Position numbers and translations under genes: made by a program. Source: JBFHRE01 sp036745195 (GTDB lineage: Bacteria > Actinomycetota > Acidimicrobiia > Spongiisociales > ZC4RG35). From it: 64,000 bases of DNA. Below the pieces are notes generated by a model. It had not been told where the DNA came from and searched no databases. It saw nothing but the letters and a program-made list of their open reading frames with translations. Shown piece after piece: positions 8,650-16,451 of the stretch. The stretch lies in the NCBI GenBank assembly GCA_036745195.1, contig DAIOGO010000001.1, positions 1 through 64,000 on the forward strand, read 5' to 3'. Position 1 is the first letter of the stretch. Each line of letters begins with the position of its first letter.

Positions 8650-8865
8650 ATGACCGACATCCTTGGACTCGACTCGCTGGTGGCCCAGATGGTGCTCGGG
8701 TTGGGGGCGGCGCTGCTGTTGGGGAACGGGTTCGCCTGGTTCAAGGAGCGGCGGGGAGAGCGACCGGCCGGAGAGACCGGTCAGTTCCATCGAGGGCGCG
8801 CCGCCTTCCTGATGGTCGTCGGGGTGCTGATGGTGGCGTGGGGGCTTGGATCGTTGCTGGCCTGA
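8650..8865 (+). CDS. Small two-helix membrane protein of unknown function
   Basis: A 71-residue protein from ATG 8650 with two hydrophobic segments (about residues 9-25, LVAQMVLGLGAALLLGN, and 53-70, FLMVVGVLMVAWGLGSLL) separated by a charged loop. I do not recognise the family. It could be a small integral membrane protein with both termini on the same side. The gene directly follows heptamer array B, as the other small membrane-protein gene at 46463 follows array F. Being short and unrecognised, it is only moderately certain to be real. Confidence 0.5.
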   Translation: MTDILGLDSLVAQMVLGLGAALLLGNGFAWFKERRGERPAGETGQFHRGRAAFLMVVGVLMVAWGLGSLLA

Positions 8866-8917
8866 GACTGCGGTGGTTCCCGAGCGGGGCAACGGGCGCC
8901 GGGCGGCGGGGTGAGGG

Positions 8918-8988
8918 AGCGGGTGAAGGGAATCGAACCCTCACTCCGAGCTTGGGAAGCTCGTGTTCTGCCATTGAACTACACCCGC
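8918..8988 (-). tRNA. tRNA-Gly (anticodon CCC)
   Basis: On the minus strand this 71-nt sequence folds as a full cloverleaf. The acceptor stem is GCGGGTG/CACCCGC, the D-arm contains GTTCAATGGC, the anticodon stem CGAGC/GCTCG encloses TTCCCAA (anticodon CCC), and the T-arm carries GGTTCGATTCC. The discriminator base is T and the CCA end is not encoded. It lies between the small membrane protein and dcd. Confidence 0.95.
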
Positions 8989-9095
8989 ACGGTGAAGAAG
9001 GGGGAGGCTACCAAAGGACCGGGCCGGCGTCGAAGGCGGCATCCTCCCAGGCCCGGTTCACCGGCGGTTAGGATCTCGCCTCGCATGGTGCCCCA

Positions 9096-9662
9096 GTGAT
9101 CTTCTCGGACCGCAGCATCGAAGAAGCGATCGAGGCCGGACGCATCGAGATCGACCCATTCGAGCCGAGTTACGTCCAGCCGTCGAGCATCGATTTGCGG
9201 GTCGACTCCGCCTTCCGGGTGTTCGAGAACCATCGATACCCGTATATCGACCCGCGGGCGCCGCAAGAGGATCTCACCAAGCTGATCGAGGTGCCGGCGG
9301 GCGAATCCTTCGTCCTCCATCCCGGCGAGTTCGTGCTGGGCGCGACGCTGGAGCGGGTCAGGTTGGGAGACGACATCGTCGCCCGGCTCGAGGGGAAGTC
9401 GAGCCTGGGGCGTCTGGGGCTGCTCATCCACTCGACGGCCGGGTTCGTCGATCCCGGGTTCAACGGTTACCTGACCCTCGAGCTGTCCAACGTCGCCAAC
9501 CTCCCGATCGCCATCTACCCGGGTATGAAGATCGGACAGATCAGCTTCTATCAGATGACGACCGCCGCCAACCACCCCTACGGCTCCGGCCAGGTCGGCT
9601 CCAAGTATCAAGGACAGCGCGGTCCCACCCCGAGCCGAAGTCACGTCGACTTCGAACGCTGA
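9096..9662 (+). CDS. dcd: dCTP deaminase (probably bifunctional, dUMP-forming)
   Basis: Deaminates dCTP to supply dUMP for thymidylate synthesis. The 188-residue sequence starts at GTG and reads SDRSIEEAIEAGRIEIDPF, QPSSIDLRVD, LHPGEFVLGATLE, GRLEGKSSLGRLGLLIHSTAG-type active-site motifs and the C-terminal GSKYQGQRGPTPSRS lid. It matches the mycobacterial dCTP deaminase, which also hydrolyses the triphosphate and releases dUMP directly; whether this protein is bifunctional is inferred from that resemblance. It is convergent with dnaB, with a hairpin between. Confidence 0.93.
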   Translation: MIFSDRSIEEAIEAGRIEIDPFEPSYVQPSSIDLRVDSAFRVFENHRYPYIDPRAPQEDLTKLIEVPAGESFVLHPGEFVLGATLERVRLGDDIVARLEGKSSLGRLGLLIHSTAGFVDPGFNGYLTLELSNVANLPIAIYPGMKIGQISFYQMTTAANHPYGSGQVGSKYQGQRGPTPSRSHVDFER

Positions 9663-9778
9663 AATCGCTCAAGTTTTCGGCCTGGGTGCCGATGAGAGAG
9701 GTACAACCAAACACCGCCCGCCCTCTCTCTCGGAGCCCCTTCCTCCGAATCTCTCTCCCCGCATGCGGACGGTGCGTA

Positions 9779-9808
9779 GAGGAAAGCGATCTCCGGATCG
9801 CTTTCCTC
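9779..9808. terminator. Hairpin terminator between dcd and dnaB
   Basis: A perfect 13-bp inverted repeat (arms 9779-9791 and 9796-9808, GAGGAAAGCGATC and its complement) with a TCCG loop lies between the two convergent genes, 27 bp from the dnaB stop. It most likely ends transcription from both sides. Confidence 0.8.
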
Positions 9809-9834
9809 GCGTCCGGGGTCCGTGCCGCAGAATC

Positions 9835-11181
9835 TCAGTCGCGACCGAGGTCGGAGAACTTGGTGAACTCGGGCATGAACGTCATCTTGACGGTCCCCAC
9901 CGACCCCGCCCGGTGTTTGGCAACCACCACCTCGGCGATTCCGCGCTCGTCGGAGCCCTCGTTGTAGTACTCGTCCCGGTAGATGAACATGACGATGTCG
10001 GCATCCTGCTCGAGCGAACCCGACTCTCGCAGGTCGCCCAGCCGTGGTCGCTTGTCTTCCCGGCTCTCCAGGTTCCGGTTGAGCTGGGAGACGGCGAGGA
10101 TCGGCACCTCCAGCTCTCTGGCCAGGTTCTTGAGGGAACGTGAGATCTCGGCGATCTCCTGCTGGCGGTTCTCGCGCAGCGAGCCTTGCATGAGCTGGAT
10201 GTAGTCGACCACGATCAGACCCAGTCCATGGGCGCGTCGGAGTCGACGGCACTTGGCCCGAATGTCGGTCACTGTCACAACCGGTGAGTCGTCGACGAAG
10301 ACGGGAGCGTTGTAGAGCTTGCCGGCGGCGTCGGTCAGACGTGGCCAGACCGCCTCGCCGAGCTGGCCGCTCCTGAGCTTCATCGAGTCGATCCGGGCGG
10401 TGGAGCACAACATGCGAGTGGCGACTTCCTCCTTACCCATCTCGAGCGAGAAGATCGCCACCGGTTTGCCCTCCAGCGCCACGTTGGTGGCGATGTTGAG
10501 CGTGAGGGCGCTCTTCCCCATCGCCGGGCGGGCGGCAATGATGACGAGGTTGGCAGGGTGAAGCCCGGTGAGCTTGCGATCGAGATCGCGAAAACCGGTG
10601 GAAAGGCCACTGATGTCAGATCCCCGAGCCTCCAGTTCCTCCAGTTCCTCCAGCGTCGAGAAGAAGATCGGGCCGATGGGTTGCATCGAATCCTTGACCT
10701 TGCGCCCCGCCACCCCGAGCACGGTCTGCTCGGCTCGGTCGATGACCAGATGGATCTCGTCGTCGAGGCGCATCGCCATGTCGGTGATGGATGAGCCGGC
10801 CCTGATGAGCGAGCGCCGCTGGCTGTGCTCCTCGACGATCCCGGCGTAGTAGTCGACGTTGGAGGCGGAGGGGACGATGTCAAGCAAACGGGTGATGGCG
10901 GAGATCCCGCCGATACGGTCGAGCTCCCCGGTGCGACGGAGTTCCTCGGAGACGGTGATGGCGTCGATAGCCTGGTTCCCGTTGTAGAGAAGGCGCATCG
11001 CCCGGAAGATCGCCTGATGGGCCGGCCGGTAGAAGTCCTCCGGCTCCAGTTTGTCCATCACCTCGTTGGCGGCGTCTTCGGACAGGAGGATGGCGCCGAG
11101 AACCGATTCCTCCGACTCGACCGACTGAGGAGGGACCCTGCCCTCCCACCGCTCATCCCTTCTTTCTGTCACTGCGGTCAC
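9835..11181 (-). CDS. dnaB: Replicative DNA helicase DnaB
   Basis: The hexameric 5'-3' helicase that unwinds DNA at the replication fork. The protein (448 aa from GTG 11181) has the N-terminal primase-interaction domain (PPQSVESEESVLGAILL...) and the RecA-like C-terminal domain with Walker A ARPAMGKSALTLNIA, Walker B LGLIVVDYIQLM and the H4 region QLNRNLESREDKRPRLGDLRESG. I choose GTG 11181 over the in-frame GTG 11199 because an AGAGGAG site lies just upstream of 11181 and would otherwise be inside the gene. No intein is present. It follows rplI after a strong terminator, so it probably has its own promoter. Confidence 0.96.
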   Translation of the reverse strand: MTAVTERRDERWEGRVPPQSVESEESVLGAILLSEDAANEVMDKLEPEDFYRPAHQAIFRAMRLLYNGNQAIDAITVSEELRRTGELDRIGGISAITRLLDIVPSASNVDYYAGIVEEHSQRRSLIRAGSSITDMAMRLDDEIHLVIDRAEQTVLGVAGRKVKDSMQPIGPIFFSTLEELEELEARGSDISGLSTGFRDLDRKLTGLHPANLVIIAARPAMGKSALTLNIATNVALEGKPVAIFSLEMGKEEVATRMLCSTARIDSMKLRSGQLGEAVWPRLTDAAGKLYNAPVFVDDSPVVTVTDIRAKCRRLRRAHGLGLIVVDYIQLMQGSLRENRQQEIAEISRSLKNLARELEVPILAVSQLNRNLESREDKRPRLGDLRESGSLEQDADIVMFIYRDEYYNEGSDERGIAEVVVAKHRAGSVGTVKMTFMPEFTKFSDLGRD

Positions 11182-11331
11182 AGCCGGTCTCCTCTCCACA
11201 TGACAGGTCTATCGAAAGCCTCTGACGAAAAAGTGCCCCGGTCGATGTCCGGGGGAAGTGGGGTCACCGTAGCCCTCGGTGGGCCAGCGCGAAAACCCAC
11301 ATCTCATCGCGCTTTCGCGACTCTGATCGAA

Positions 11332-11363
11332 GAAGAGCGGCCCCCCGGAGGGGGCCGCTCTTC
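11332..11363 (-). terminator. Terminator after the rpsF-ssb-rpsR-rplI operon
   Basis: A perfect 14-bp inverted repeat (arms 11332-11345 and 11350-11363, GAAGAGCGGCCCCC and its complement) with a 4-nt loop is located 21 bp beyond the rplI stop on the minus strand. It separates the ribosomal operon from dnaB. Confidence 0.88.
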
Positions 11364-11384
11364 AAGGTTGTGGACGCCTGCCCG

Positions 11385-11831
11385 TCAGGCGGGAATCACG
11401 TCGAGAGTGACGGGGAACTCGACCTCGGGATGCAGTTTCACCCACACCTCGTGCAGGCCGATGGCCTTGATCGGCTTGCGGATGTCGAGGAACTTGCGAT
11501 CCAGTTCGACACCGGTGAACTTGCGGATTCCTTCGACGATGTCGGCGGATCCGATCGAGCCGTAGAGCTTGCCTTCGTCGCCGGCCTGGGCAGCCAGCAC
11601 CACCCGGGTTCCGATCAACTGACTGGCGACCCGGTTGGCTGCCTCCCGCGCCTTGCGCTCCGTCTCGAGACGGGCGGCTCGCAGGGCCTCGGCCTTGGCC
11701 ATGGCGCCCTCGCTCGCCTTGATCGCCTTGTGGCGGGGAAGCAAGAAGTTGCGGGCGTACCCCTCGGAGACCTCGACGACATCACCCTTCTTGCCCAACT
11801 CCGCCACGGTATCGATGAGGATGAGCTTCAT
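11385..11831 (-). CDS. rplI: Ribosomal protein bL9
   Basis: Large-subunit protein bL9, 148 residues, with the canonical start MKLILIDTVAELGKKGDVVEVSEGYARNFLLP and a long central helix rich in Ala, Lys and Glu. The ATG at 11831 overlaps the rpsR stop by 4 bp, so the longer upstream frame is not used. It is the last gene of rpsF-ssb-rpsR-rplI. Confidence 0.97.
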   Translation of the reverse strand: MKLILIDTVAELGKKGDVVEVSEGYARNFLLPRHKAIKASEGAMAKAEALRAARLETERKAREAANRVASQLIGTRVVLAAQAGDEGKLYGSIGSADIVEGIRKFTGVELDRKFLDIRKPIKAIGLHEVWVKLHPEVEFPVTLDVIPA

Positions 11832-12133
11832 CGGTGGGTCCCGACGTACGGAAGCAGCGCCATCTCCCGGGCGACCTTCACCGCGTTGGCCATCTCCCGC
11901 TGGTGACGCGGGCAGTTGCCGTTGACACGGCGGGCGCGGATCTTGCCGCGGTCGGAGATGTACCGACGAAGCACGGCGACGTCCTTGTAGTCGATCCACT
12001 CGGACTTCTCCTGGCAGAAGGCACACACCCTCCGCTTCATCCGCCGTCCCCCGCGAGCGGGTCCGCTCGACTGTTCGGGCCGGCGCCTGCGCTGCTTCTT
12101 GAGCGCGGAACTGTTGTTGCTGCTACGAGCCAT
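11828..12133 (-). CDS. rpsR: Ribosomal protein bS18 (zinc-binding type)
   Basis: Small-subunit protein bS18, 101 residues. The core (KRRVCAFCQEKSEWIDYKDVAVLRRYISDRGKI) is preceded by a basic tail of about 31 residues that is longer than usual. CAFC together with the cysteine in GNCPRHQ are potential metal ligands of the C+ form of bS18, which actinobacteria often pair with a C- paralogue used under zinc limitation; the paralogue is not in this window. The gene lies 20 bp after ssb. Confidence 0.96.
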   Translation of the reverse strand: MARSSNNSSALKKQRRRRPEQSSGPARGGRRMKRRVCAFCQEKSEWIDYKDVAVLRRYISDRGKIRARRVNGNCPRHQREMANAVKVAREMALLPYVGTHR

Positions 12134-12153
12134 TGAAACGTCTTCCTCTCGAT

Positions 12154-12594
12154 CTAGAACGGGGCTTCGTCTGGCCCGTAGTCCTCACGGGCCACCGGCC
12201 CGGGAGGAGGCGAGCCGGCACCGGCGAAGTCACCGCTGCGGCTGGTCTTGGACACGTTGGCGGTCGCCCAGCGCAGGCTGGGGCCGACCTCGTCGATGGC
12301 GATCTCGACCACCGAGCGCTTGTCGCCGTCCGGGGTCTCCCAGGATCGCTGCTCGAGGCGCCCGACCATGATGACCCTGGCTCCCTTCTGCAGGGACTCG
12401 GCCACCGATTCGGCCTGCTCGCGCCAGACGGTTCCTCCGAAGAATCCGGTCTCCTCCTGCCAGTCGCCGTTGTTGTCTCTCCAGCGCCGGTTGACAGCCA
12501 GCCGGACCTTGGCCATTGGTACCCCCGAGGGGGTGAAACGAAGCTCGGGATCCTCGACGAGGTTTCCGATCAGTGTGACGGTGTTGGTGGACAT
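12154..12594 (-). CDS. ssb: Single-stranded DNA-binding protein
   Basis: An OB-fold protein that coats single-stranded DNA in replication and repair; 146 residues from the ATG at 12594 (MSTNTVTLIGNLVEDPELRFTPSG). The C-terminus ends DYGPDEAPF, a slight variant of the DDDIPF-type acidic tip that recruits partner proteins. I place the start at 12594 because an AGAGGAG site sits 8 nt upstream; the frame is open for 19 more codons. A perfect palindrome lies between rpsF and this gene. Confidence 0.95.
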   Translation of the reverse strand: MSTNTVTLIGNLVEDPELRFTPSGVPMAKVRLAVNRRWRDNNGDWQEETGFFGGTVWREQAESVAESLQKGARVIMVGRLEQRSWETPDGDKRSVVEIAIDEVGPSLRWATANVSKTSRSGDFAGAGSPPPGPVAREDYGPDEAPF

Positions 12595-12627
12595 GGTGCA
12601 TCTCCTCTCAAGATTTCCCCACCGGGT

Positions 12628-12655
12628 CAATATGTCAGAAAGGTCCGACATATTG
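12628..12655. promoter_or_regulatory. Perfect 9-bp palindrome between rpsF and ssb
   Basis: CAATATGTC (12628-12636) and its exact complement GACATATTG (12647-12655) are separated by 10 bp. The sequence is strikingly A+T-rich for this genome. It sits 34 bp upstream of the ssb start and 10 bp downstream of the rpsF stop. It could be a repressor operator controlling ssb separately from rpsF, or an RNA hairpin that partly uncouples the two genes. It does not match the actinobacterial LexA box. Confidence 0.55.
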
Positions 12656-12664
12656 CAGGGGGGA

Positions 12665-12952
12665 TCAGCCTCCCGGTCGAACCACCTTGTGGCGGACCAC
12701 CGAATCGGCGATTGAGAGCATCCGGTCGAGCTCGTCGACGGCGGCGGGTTCGCCCTCGAATCCGATCACGGAGTAGAAGCCCTCGTTCACGTGTTTGATC
12801 TCGTACGAGAAGCGGCGCTTCCCCCAGAGATCGGTCGATGTGACCTTCGCCCCTTGCTCGGCGAGAAACGATTCGATCCCGGCCAGCAAGGCCCGGATCT
12901 CGTCTTCGCCGAGCTCGGGCCGATGAATCGTCATCAGCTCGTAGCTGCGCAT
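12665..12952 (-). CDS. rpsF: Ribosomal protein bS6
   Basis: Small-subunit protein bS6, 95 residues, MRSYELMTIHRPELGEDEIRALL with the typical WGKRRFSYEIKHVNEGFY strand region. ATG 12952 is chosen because GGAGGAA lies just upstream and the family begins M-R-x-Y-E; the frame is open further upstream. It is the first gene of the rpsF-ssb-rpsR-rplI operon, with 178 bp between it and the histidine kinase gene for a promoter. Confidence 0.96.
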   Translation of the reverse strand: MRSYELMTIHRPELGEDEIRALLAGIESFLAEQGAKVTSTDLWGKRRFSYEIKHVNEGFYSVIGFEGEPAAVDELDRMLSIADSVVRHKVVRPGG

Positions 12953-13130
12953 GTTGTCTGGTTCCTCCTGTGGACATCCACGGGTTCGTGGAAGGCCCCG
13001 CCTCGTGGACGGAGCAGGGGCGGGATCAACGCCTTCTAGGCTGTCGATCAGGGTTCGGCGGGAGTGTATCGGAACGGCCGCCGGAATGAAAAAGGGCGCT
13101 CGACGAAGCCGCCGGCCACCGAGCCGGCGC

Positions 13131-14858
13131 TCAGAAGGGCAGTTCGACCCAGAAGCAGGCCCCACCCAGTTCTTCCGACCGGCGGTATCCGGCCGTGCCG
13201 TCGTGGGCCTCGGCCAGTGCCTTGACGATCGACAACCCGAGCCCCGATCCGGGAATCGAGGCATTCAAACGATGCTCGCCACGCTCGAAGCGTTCCCAGA
13301 TCAGGTGCTCGTACTTGAGCGTGACCCCCGGCCCGTCGTCGTGCACCTCGAGCAACCGATCGTCACCGTCGCGACGAGCGACGATCAGGATGCGACCGTT
13401 GCCGTATCGCTGGGCGTTGGAGAGAAGGTGGACCAGGATCTGGAGCAACCGGTTGCGATCGGCGGAGAAGGCCAGGAATGGCTCGACCCTCGCTTTGACG
13501 GGGAGCGGACCGGAGTTGACATCGAACACCGCCCGGATGGCGTCGGCGATGAGCTGTTTGCCATCATGCTGGCTCTTGCGGATCTCGATCTCGTCCAGGT
13601 TGTTCCTGGCAAGCGCCACCATGTCCACCACCGCGTGGGAGAGGTGGTTCGCCTGGGAACGAATGATCGACACCAACTCGCGTTTCTCTTCGTCACCGAT
13701 CGATTCCCAGTCGTCGTCCATGATGTCCGAGAACCCGGCCACCGCCGTGAGAGGGGTGCGCAGCTCGTGTGACAGCGAGGCGAGCAGTTGATCGCGTTCC
13801 GCCTCGACCAACTCCCTGGTCTCCCTGATCGAAATGGCCTGACGCACGATCACCGCGGCGGTGATCCCCAACGCCGTCCACGACAGCAGCGCCAGCGAGT
13901 CCAGATCGAGGGCGAGCACCCGCCAGAAGAACAGCCCGAAGACTCCCACCACCCAGGTGTAGGGAACCAGCAACTTCCACAAGGATGGTCGCACCATTGC
14001 CACCTCGCGCCTGGCCACCGGACGGCGCAGGTGCCAGGCGGTCACGCCATACATGGCGTACCCGAGCACCCAGACTGCGTCTGGCCAATCACCGGCGCTG
14101 TACCCGGTGGTGTGTTCCATCACCGGGAAGGCCACATCGGCGGCCAGGGCGAACCCGAGGGCGACGAGCAGCGCCGCCAGGCGAGGGTCTCGCCGGTAGG
14201 GGCTGCGGCGAAGCAAGGCAATGATGATCGCCGCCATCACGAAGACGTCGAGCAGCGGATAGGCGAGACCCACCACTCGCTCCGCCGACAGGTCGGCCTC
14301 GGCGAGGAACTCGCTGACGGACTGGTCCCAGATCAGGACGGCGAACGCCACCGAGCCGACCAGAGCATCGAGCGAGACCCTCGCCGCCGAGTAGCGGGAA
14401 CCGGTCAGGTGGGGAAGACCGAGGATGCCGAGGGTGATCAAGGGATACGCCGCCAGTTCGAAGAAGTCGTGGGGGCCGGGGGACACCGGCTCGCGACCGA
14501 GTCCCAACTCGATCACGCTCCAGGCGACTTCACCGAAGAAGGATGCGGTGATGCCGGCCGTGATCAGCCCCCAGGAGCGTCGCTCGACGGCGGGAAGCCT
14601 GCGAAGGGTGAACGCCATCAGCACGACCACCGGGAACAACGCCAGCGGCATTCCGATATCGCTCACCAGCAGTGGCCAGCGGCTTTCCTCGGGGAGCCCC
14701 ACCAAAGTGAGGGCCACCACCGCCAGCGCCAGGCCGATCTGGAGGACATTCACGCCATCGGCCACCCGGCGCCACCCGGCCGGCCTCCCGGGCGGATCAA
14801 CGACGGGCGCGACCACCCGCTCGGCGGTGATCGGAGCCGGAATGGTGTCAACGGTCAT
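13131..14858 (-). CDS. Orphan membrane sensor histidine kinase
   Basis: A 575-residue sensor kinase. The N-terminal half (about residues 35-320) is a run of some ten hydrophobic segments with no obvious soluble sensor domain, so it probably senses a membrane-associated or small signal. The C-terminal half has the phosphoacceptor H-box SLSHELRTPLTAVAGFS, the N-box LVHLLSNAQRYG, the G1 box VHDDGPGV and G2 box GSGLGLSIVKAL, so the catalytic core looks intact. No response regulator is adjacent, making it an orphan kinase. It is unrelated in function to the rpsF operon downstream. Confidence 0.85.
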   Translation of the reverse strand: MTVDTIPAPITAERVVAPVVDPPGRPAGWRRVADGVNVLQIGLALAVVALTLVGLPEESRWPLLVSDIGMPLALFPVVVLMAFTLRRLPAVERRSWGLITAGITASFFGEVAWSVIELGLGREPVSPGPHDFFELAAYPLITLGILGLPHLTGSRYSAARVSLDALVGSVAFAVLIWDQSVSEFLAEADLSAERVVGLAYPLLDVFVMAAIIIALLRRSPYRRDPRLAALLVALGFALAADVAFPVMEHTTGYSAGDWPDAVWVLGYAMYGVTAWHLRRPVARREVAMVRPSLWKLLVPYTWVVGVFGLFFWRVLALDLDSLALLSWTALGITAAVIVRQAISIRETRELVEAERDQLLASLSHELRTPLTAVAGFSDIMDDDWESIGDEEKRELVSIIRSQANHLSHAVVDMVALARNNLDEIEIRKSQHDGKQLIADAIRAVFDVNSGPLPVKARVEPFLAFSADRNRLLQILVHLLSNAQRYGNGRILIVARRDGDDRLLEVHDDGPGVTLKYEHLIWERFERGEHRLNASIPGSGLGLSIVKALAEAHDGTAGYRRSEELGGACFWVELPF

Positions 14859-14910
14859 GGCCTGCCCACGCAGCTACTGTCGGCAGGCCCGCCCCGAACT
14901 TGAGCCGGTT

Positions 14911-15444
14911 TCAACCGCCCAGGATCAGGCGTTGCGGGGCAGCCGCCTCGCCCATCGTCCCTGCCGGCATCTCGAGGGCGTAGCGGAACCCGCTGGCGGC
15001 GCCGTACAACGGGCACGGTTCCTCCCGACAGGGGTTCATCTCGAGGCGGTCGACCTCCACCCCGTCATCGCCGAAGAAGGCGATTTCGAGCGGGATGAGG
15101 GTGTTGCGCATGACGAAGTCGACGGTCACCTCGGCATCGAACACGAACAACATCCCGTCCAGATCACCCAGGTCGCTCACCTCCATCAGGCCGCGCGAAC
15201 GCAGCTCCGGGGTGTCGGCGACGGCCACGAGCAACGGCTGCTGACCGAGCAGAACCCTGTCGACGGCGAACCCGACGACATCACCGGTCGCCGGCGCCGG
15301 GGTGGCGACCGGCCCGGTCGCGCTCGGTTCGGACACGACGGATACCGCAGGGGTGGAGGGGAACGACGGCTCGGGGGTCGGGACCGGACCTGCCGAACCT
15401 CCACAGGCGGCGATCAGTAGGCAAATGGGAGCAAGAACTCTGAT
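14911..15444 (-). CDS. DUF192 lipoprotein, possibly starting at ATC
   Basis: The C-terminal ~120 residues match the DUF192 family of small secreted or periplasmic proteins (RSRGLMEVSDLGDLDGMLFVF, NPCREEPCPLYG). From the first ordinary start (GTG 15336) the protein has no export signal. The frame continues upstream, open and in register, and encodes RVLAPICLLIAAC, a textbook lipoprotein signal with lipobox IAAC, directly preceded by ATC at 15442-15444 and then a stop two codons further upstream. No ATG, GTG or TTG is available in that segment. I therefore give the ATC-initiated extent (177 aa), overlapping the end of panB by 31 bp. The minimal alternative is 14911-15336. Confidence 0.7.
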   Translation of the reverse strand: MRVLAPICLLIAACGGSAGPVPTPEPSFPSTPAVSVVSEPSATGPVATPAPATGDVVGFAVDRVLLGQQPLLVAVADTPELRSRGLMEVSDLGDLDGMLFVFDAEVTVDFVMRNTLIPLEIAFFGDDGVEVDRLEMNPCREEPCPLYGAASGFRYALEMPAGTMGEAAAPQRLILGG

Positions 15445-16310
15445 TTCGTCTCACCCTGGAGAAAGGCGGCGGCAGCATCGTCGGCCATGTGGTAGATCTC
15501 CGCCTCGGCCGGAAACAGACCCTGGCGGACATCGTCGGCAAACCGTTCCAGAGCGGCAACCGCCTGATCGCCCAGATCGGCGTAGGAACGGACGAACTTC
15601 GGATATCGGCCCGATCCCAAACCGAGGACGTCGTGAAAGACCAGGACCTGACCGTCGGTGCCGGCACCGGCTCCGATTCCGATCGTGGGAACACCGACCG
15701 AGGCGGTGACGGTGTCGGCCACGACATCTGGGATGCCTTCGAGAACGATCGCGAACACCCCTGCCGCCTCCAGCGCCTTGGCGTCCTCGACGAGCCCGTG
15801 GGCGGCCTCCAGATCGCGACCCTGGACCTTGAAGCCGCCCATGGAGTTGATCGACTGGGGGGTCAACCCGAGGTGGCCCATCACCGGGATCTCGGCGGCG
15901 ATGAGAGCCTCGATCATGTCGATCCGCTTGCGACCGCCTTCCACCTTGACCGCCTCGGCGCCACCCTCCTGCACCAGCCGGCCGCCGTTGTGGATGGTCT
16001 CCTCGCGGGAAACGTGAAAGCTCATCCAGGGCATGTCGACCACGATCAGGCTGTGCGGTTTGGCCCTGGTGACGGCAGCGGCGTGGAGCACCATCATCTC
16101 GACGGTGACACCGAGGGTGGTATCCAACCCGTGGACCACGTTGCCCACCGAGTCACCCACGAGGATGATGTCGATCCCGGCGGCGCCGGCGATGCGAGCG
16201 GAGGGGTGGTCGTAGGCCGTGACCATCGTCAGTTTCTCGCCGCCTTTGCGGGCGAGAACGGCCGGGACCGTGACTTTGGGCCGGGCCGGGGGGGCGGGGC
16301 GACTGTCCAT
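15414..16310 (-). CDS. panB: 3-methyl-2-oxobutanoate hydroxymethyltransferase PanB
   Basis: First enzyme of pantothenate synthesis: transfers a hydroxymethyl group from methylene-tetrahydrofolate to ketoisovalerate. The 298-residue TIM-barrel shows TMVTAYDHPSARIA, DIILVGDSVGNVVHG, VDMPWMSFHVS, EGGAEAVKVEGG and PVMGHLGLTPQSI, including the Mg-binding aspartates. I choose ATG 16310 over ATG 16319 because the GGGGAGAGAGG site abuts the latter. No panC or panD gene is adjacent. Confidence 0.94.
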   Translation of the reverse strand: MDSRPAPPARPKVTVPAVLARKGGEKLTMVTAYDHPSARIAGAAGIDIILVGDSVGNVVHGLDTTLGVTVEMMVLHAAAVTRAKPHSLIVVDMPWMSFHVSREETIHNGGRLVQEGGAEAVKVEGGRKRIDMIEALIAAEIPVMGHLGLTPQSINSMGGFKVQGRDLEAAHGLVEDAKALEAAGVFAIVLEGIPDVVADTVTASVGVPTIGIGAGAGTDGQVLVFHDVLGLGSGRYPKFVRSYADLGDQAVAALERFADDVRQGLFPAEAEIYHMADDAAAAFLQGETKSEFLLPFAY

Positions 16311-16451
16311 CGTGTGCATCCTCTCTCCCCACCCGTTGCCGGGTTGAGGGACTGGAACCGGTTTGGCGACGCCCTCCCGACCTTGGCCGCCCCGGTTGGG
16401 TCGCCCGTGTCGGACGTCGGAGCAACAGTGTAACCGGGGACACGGACTCGG

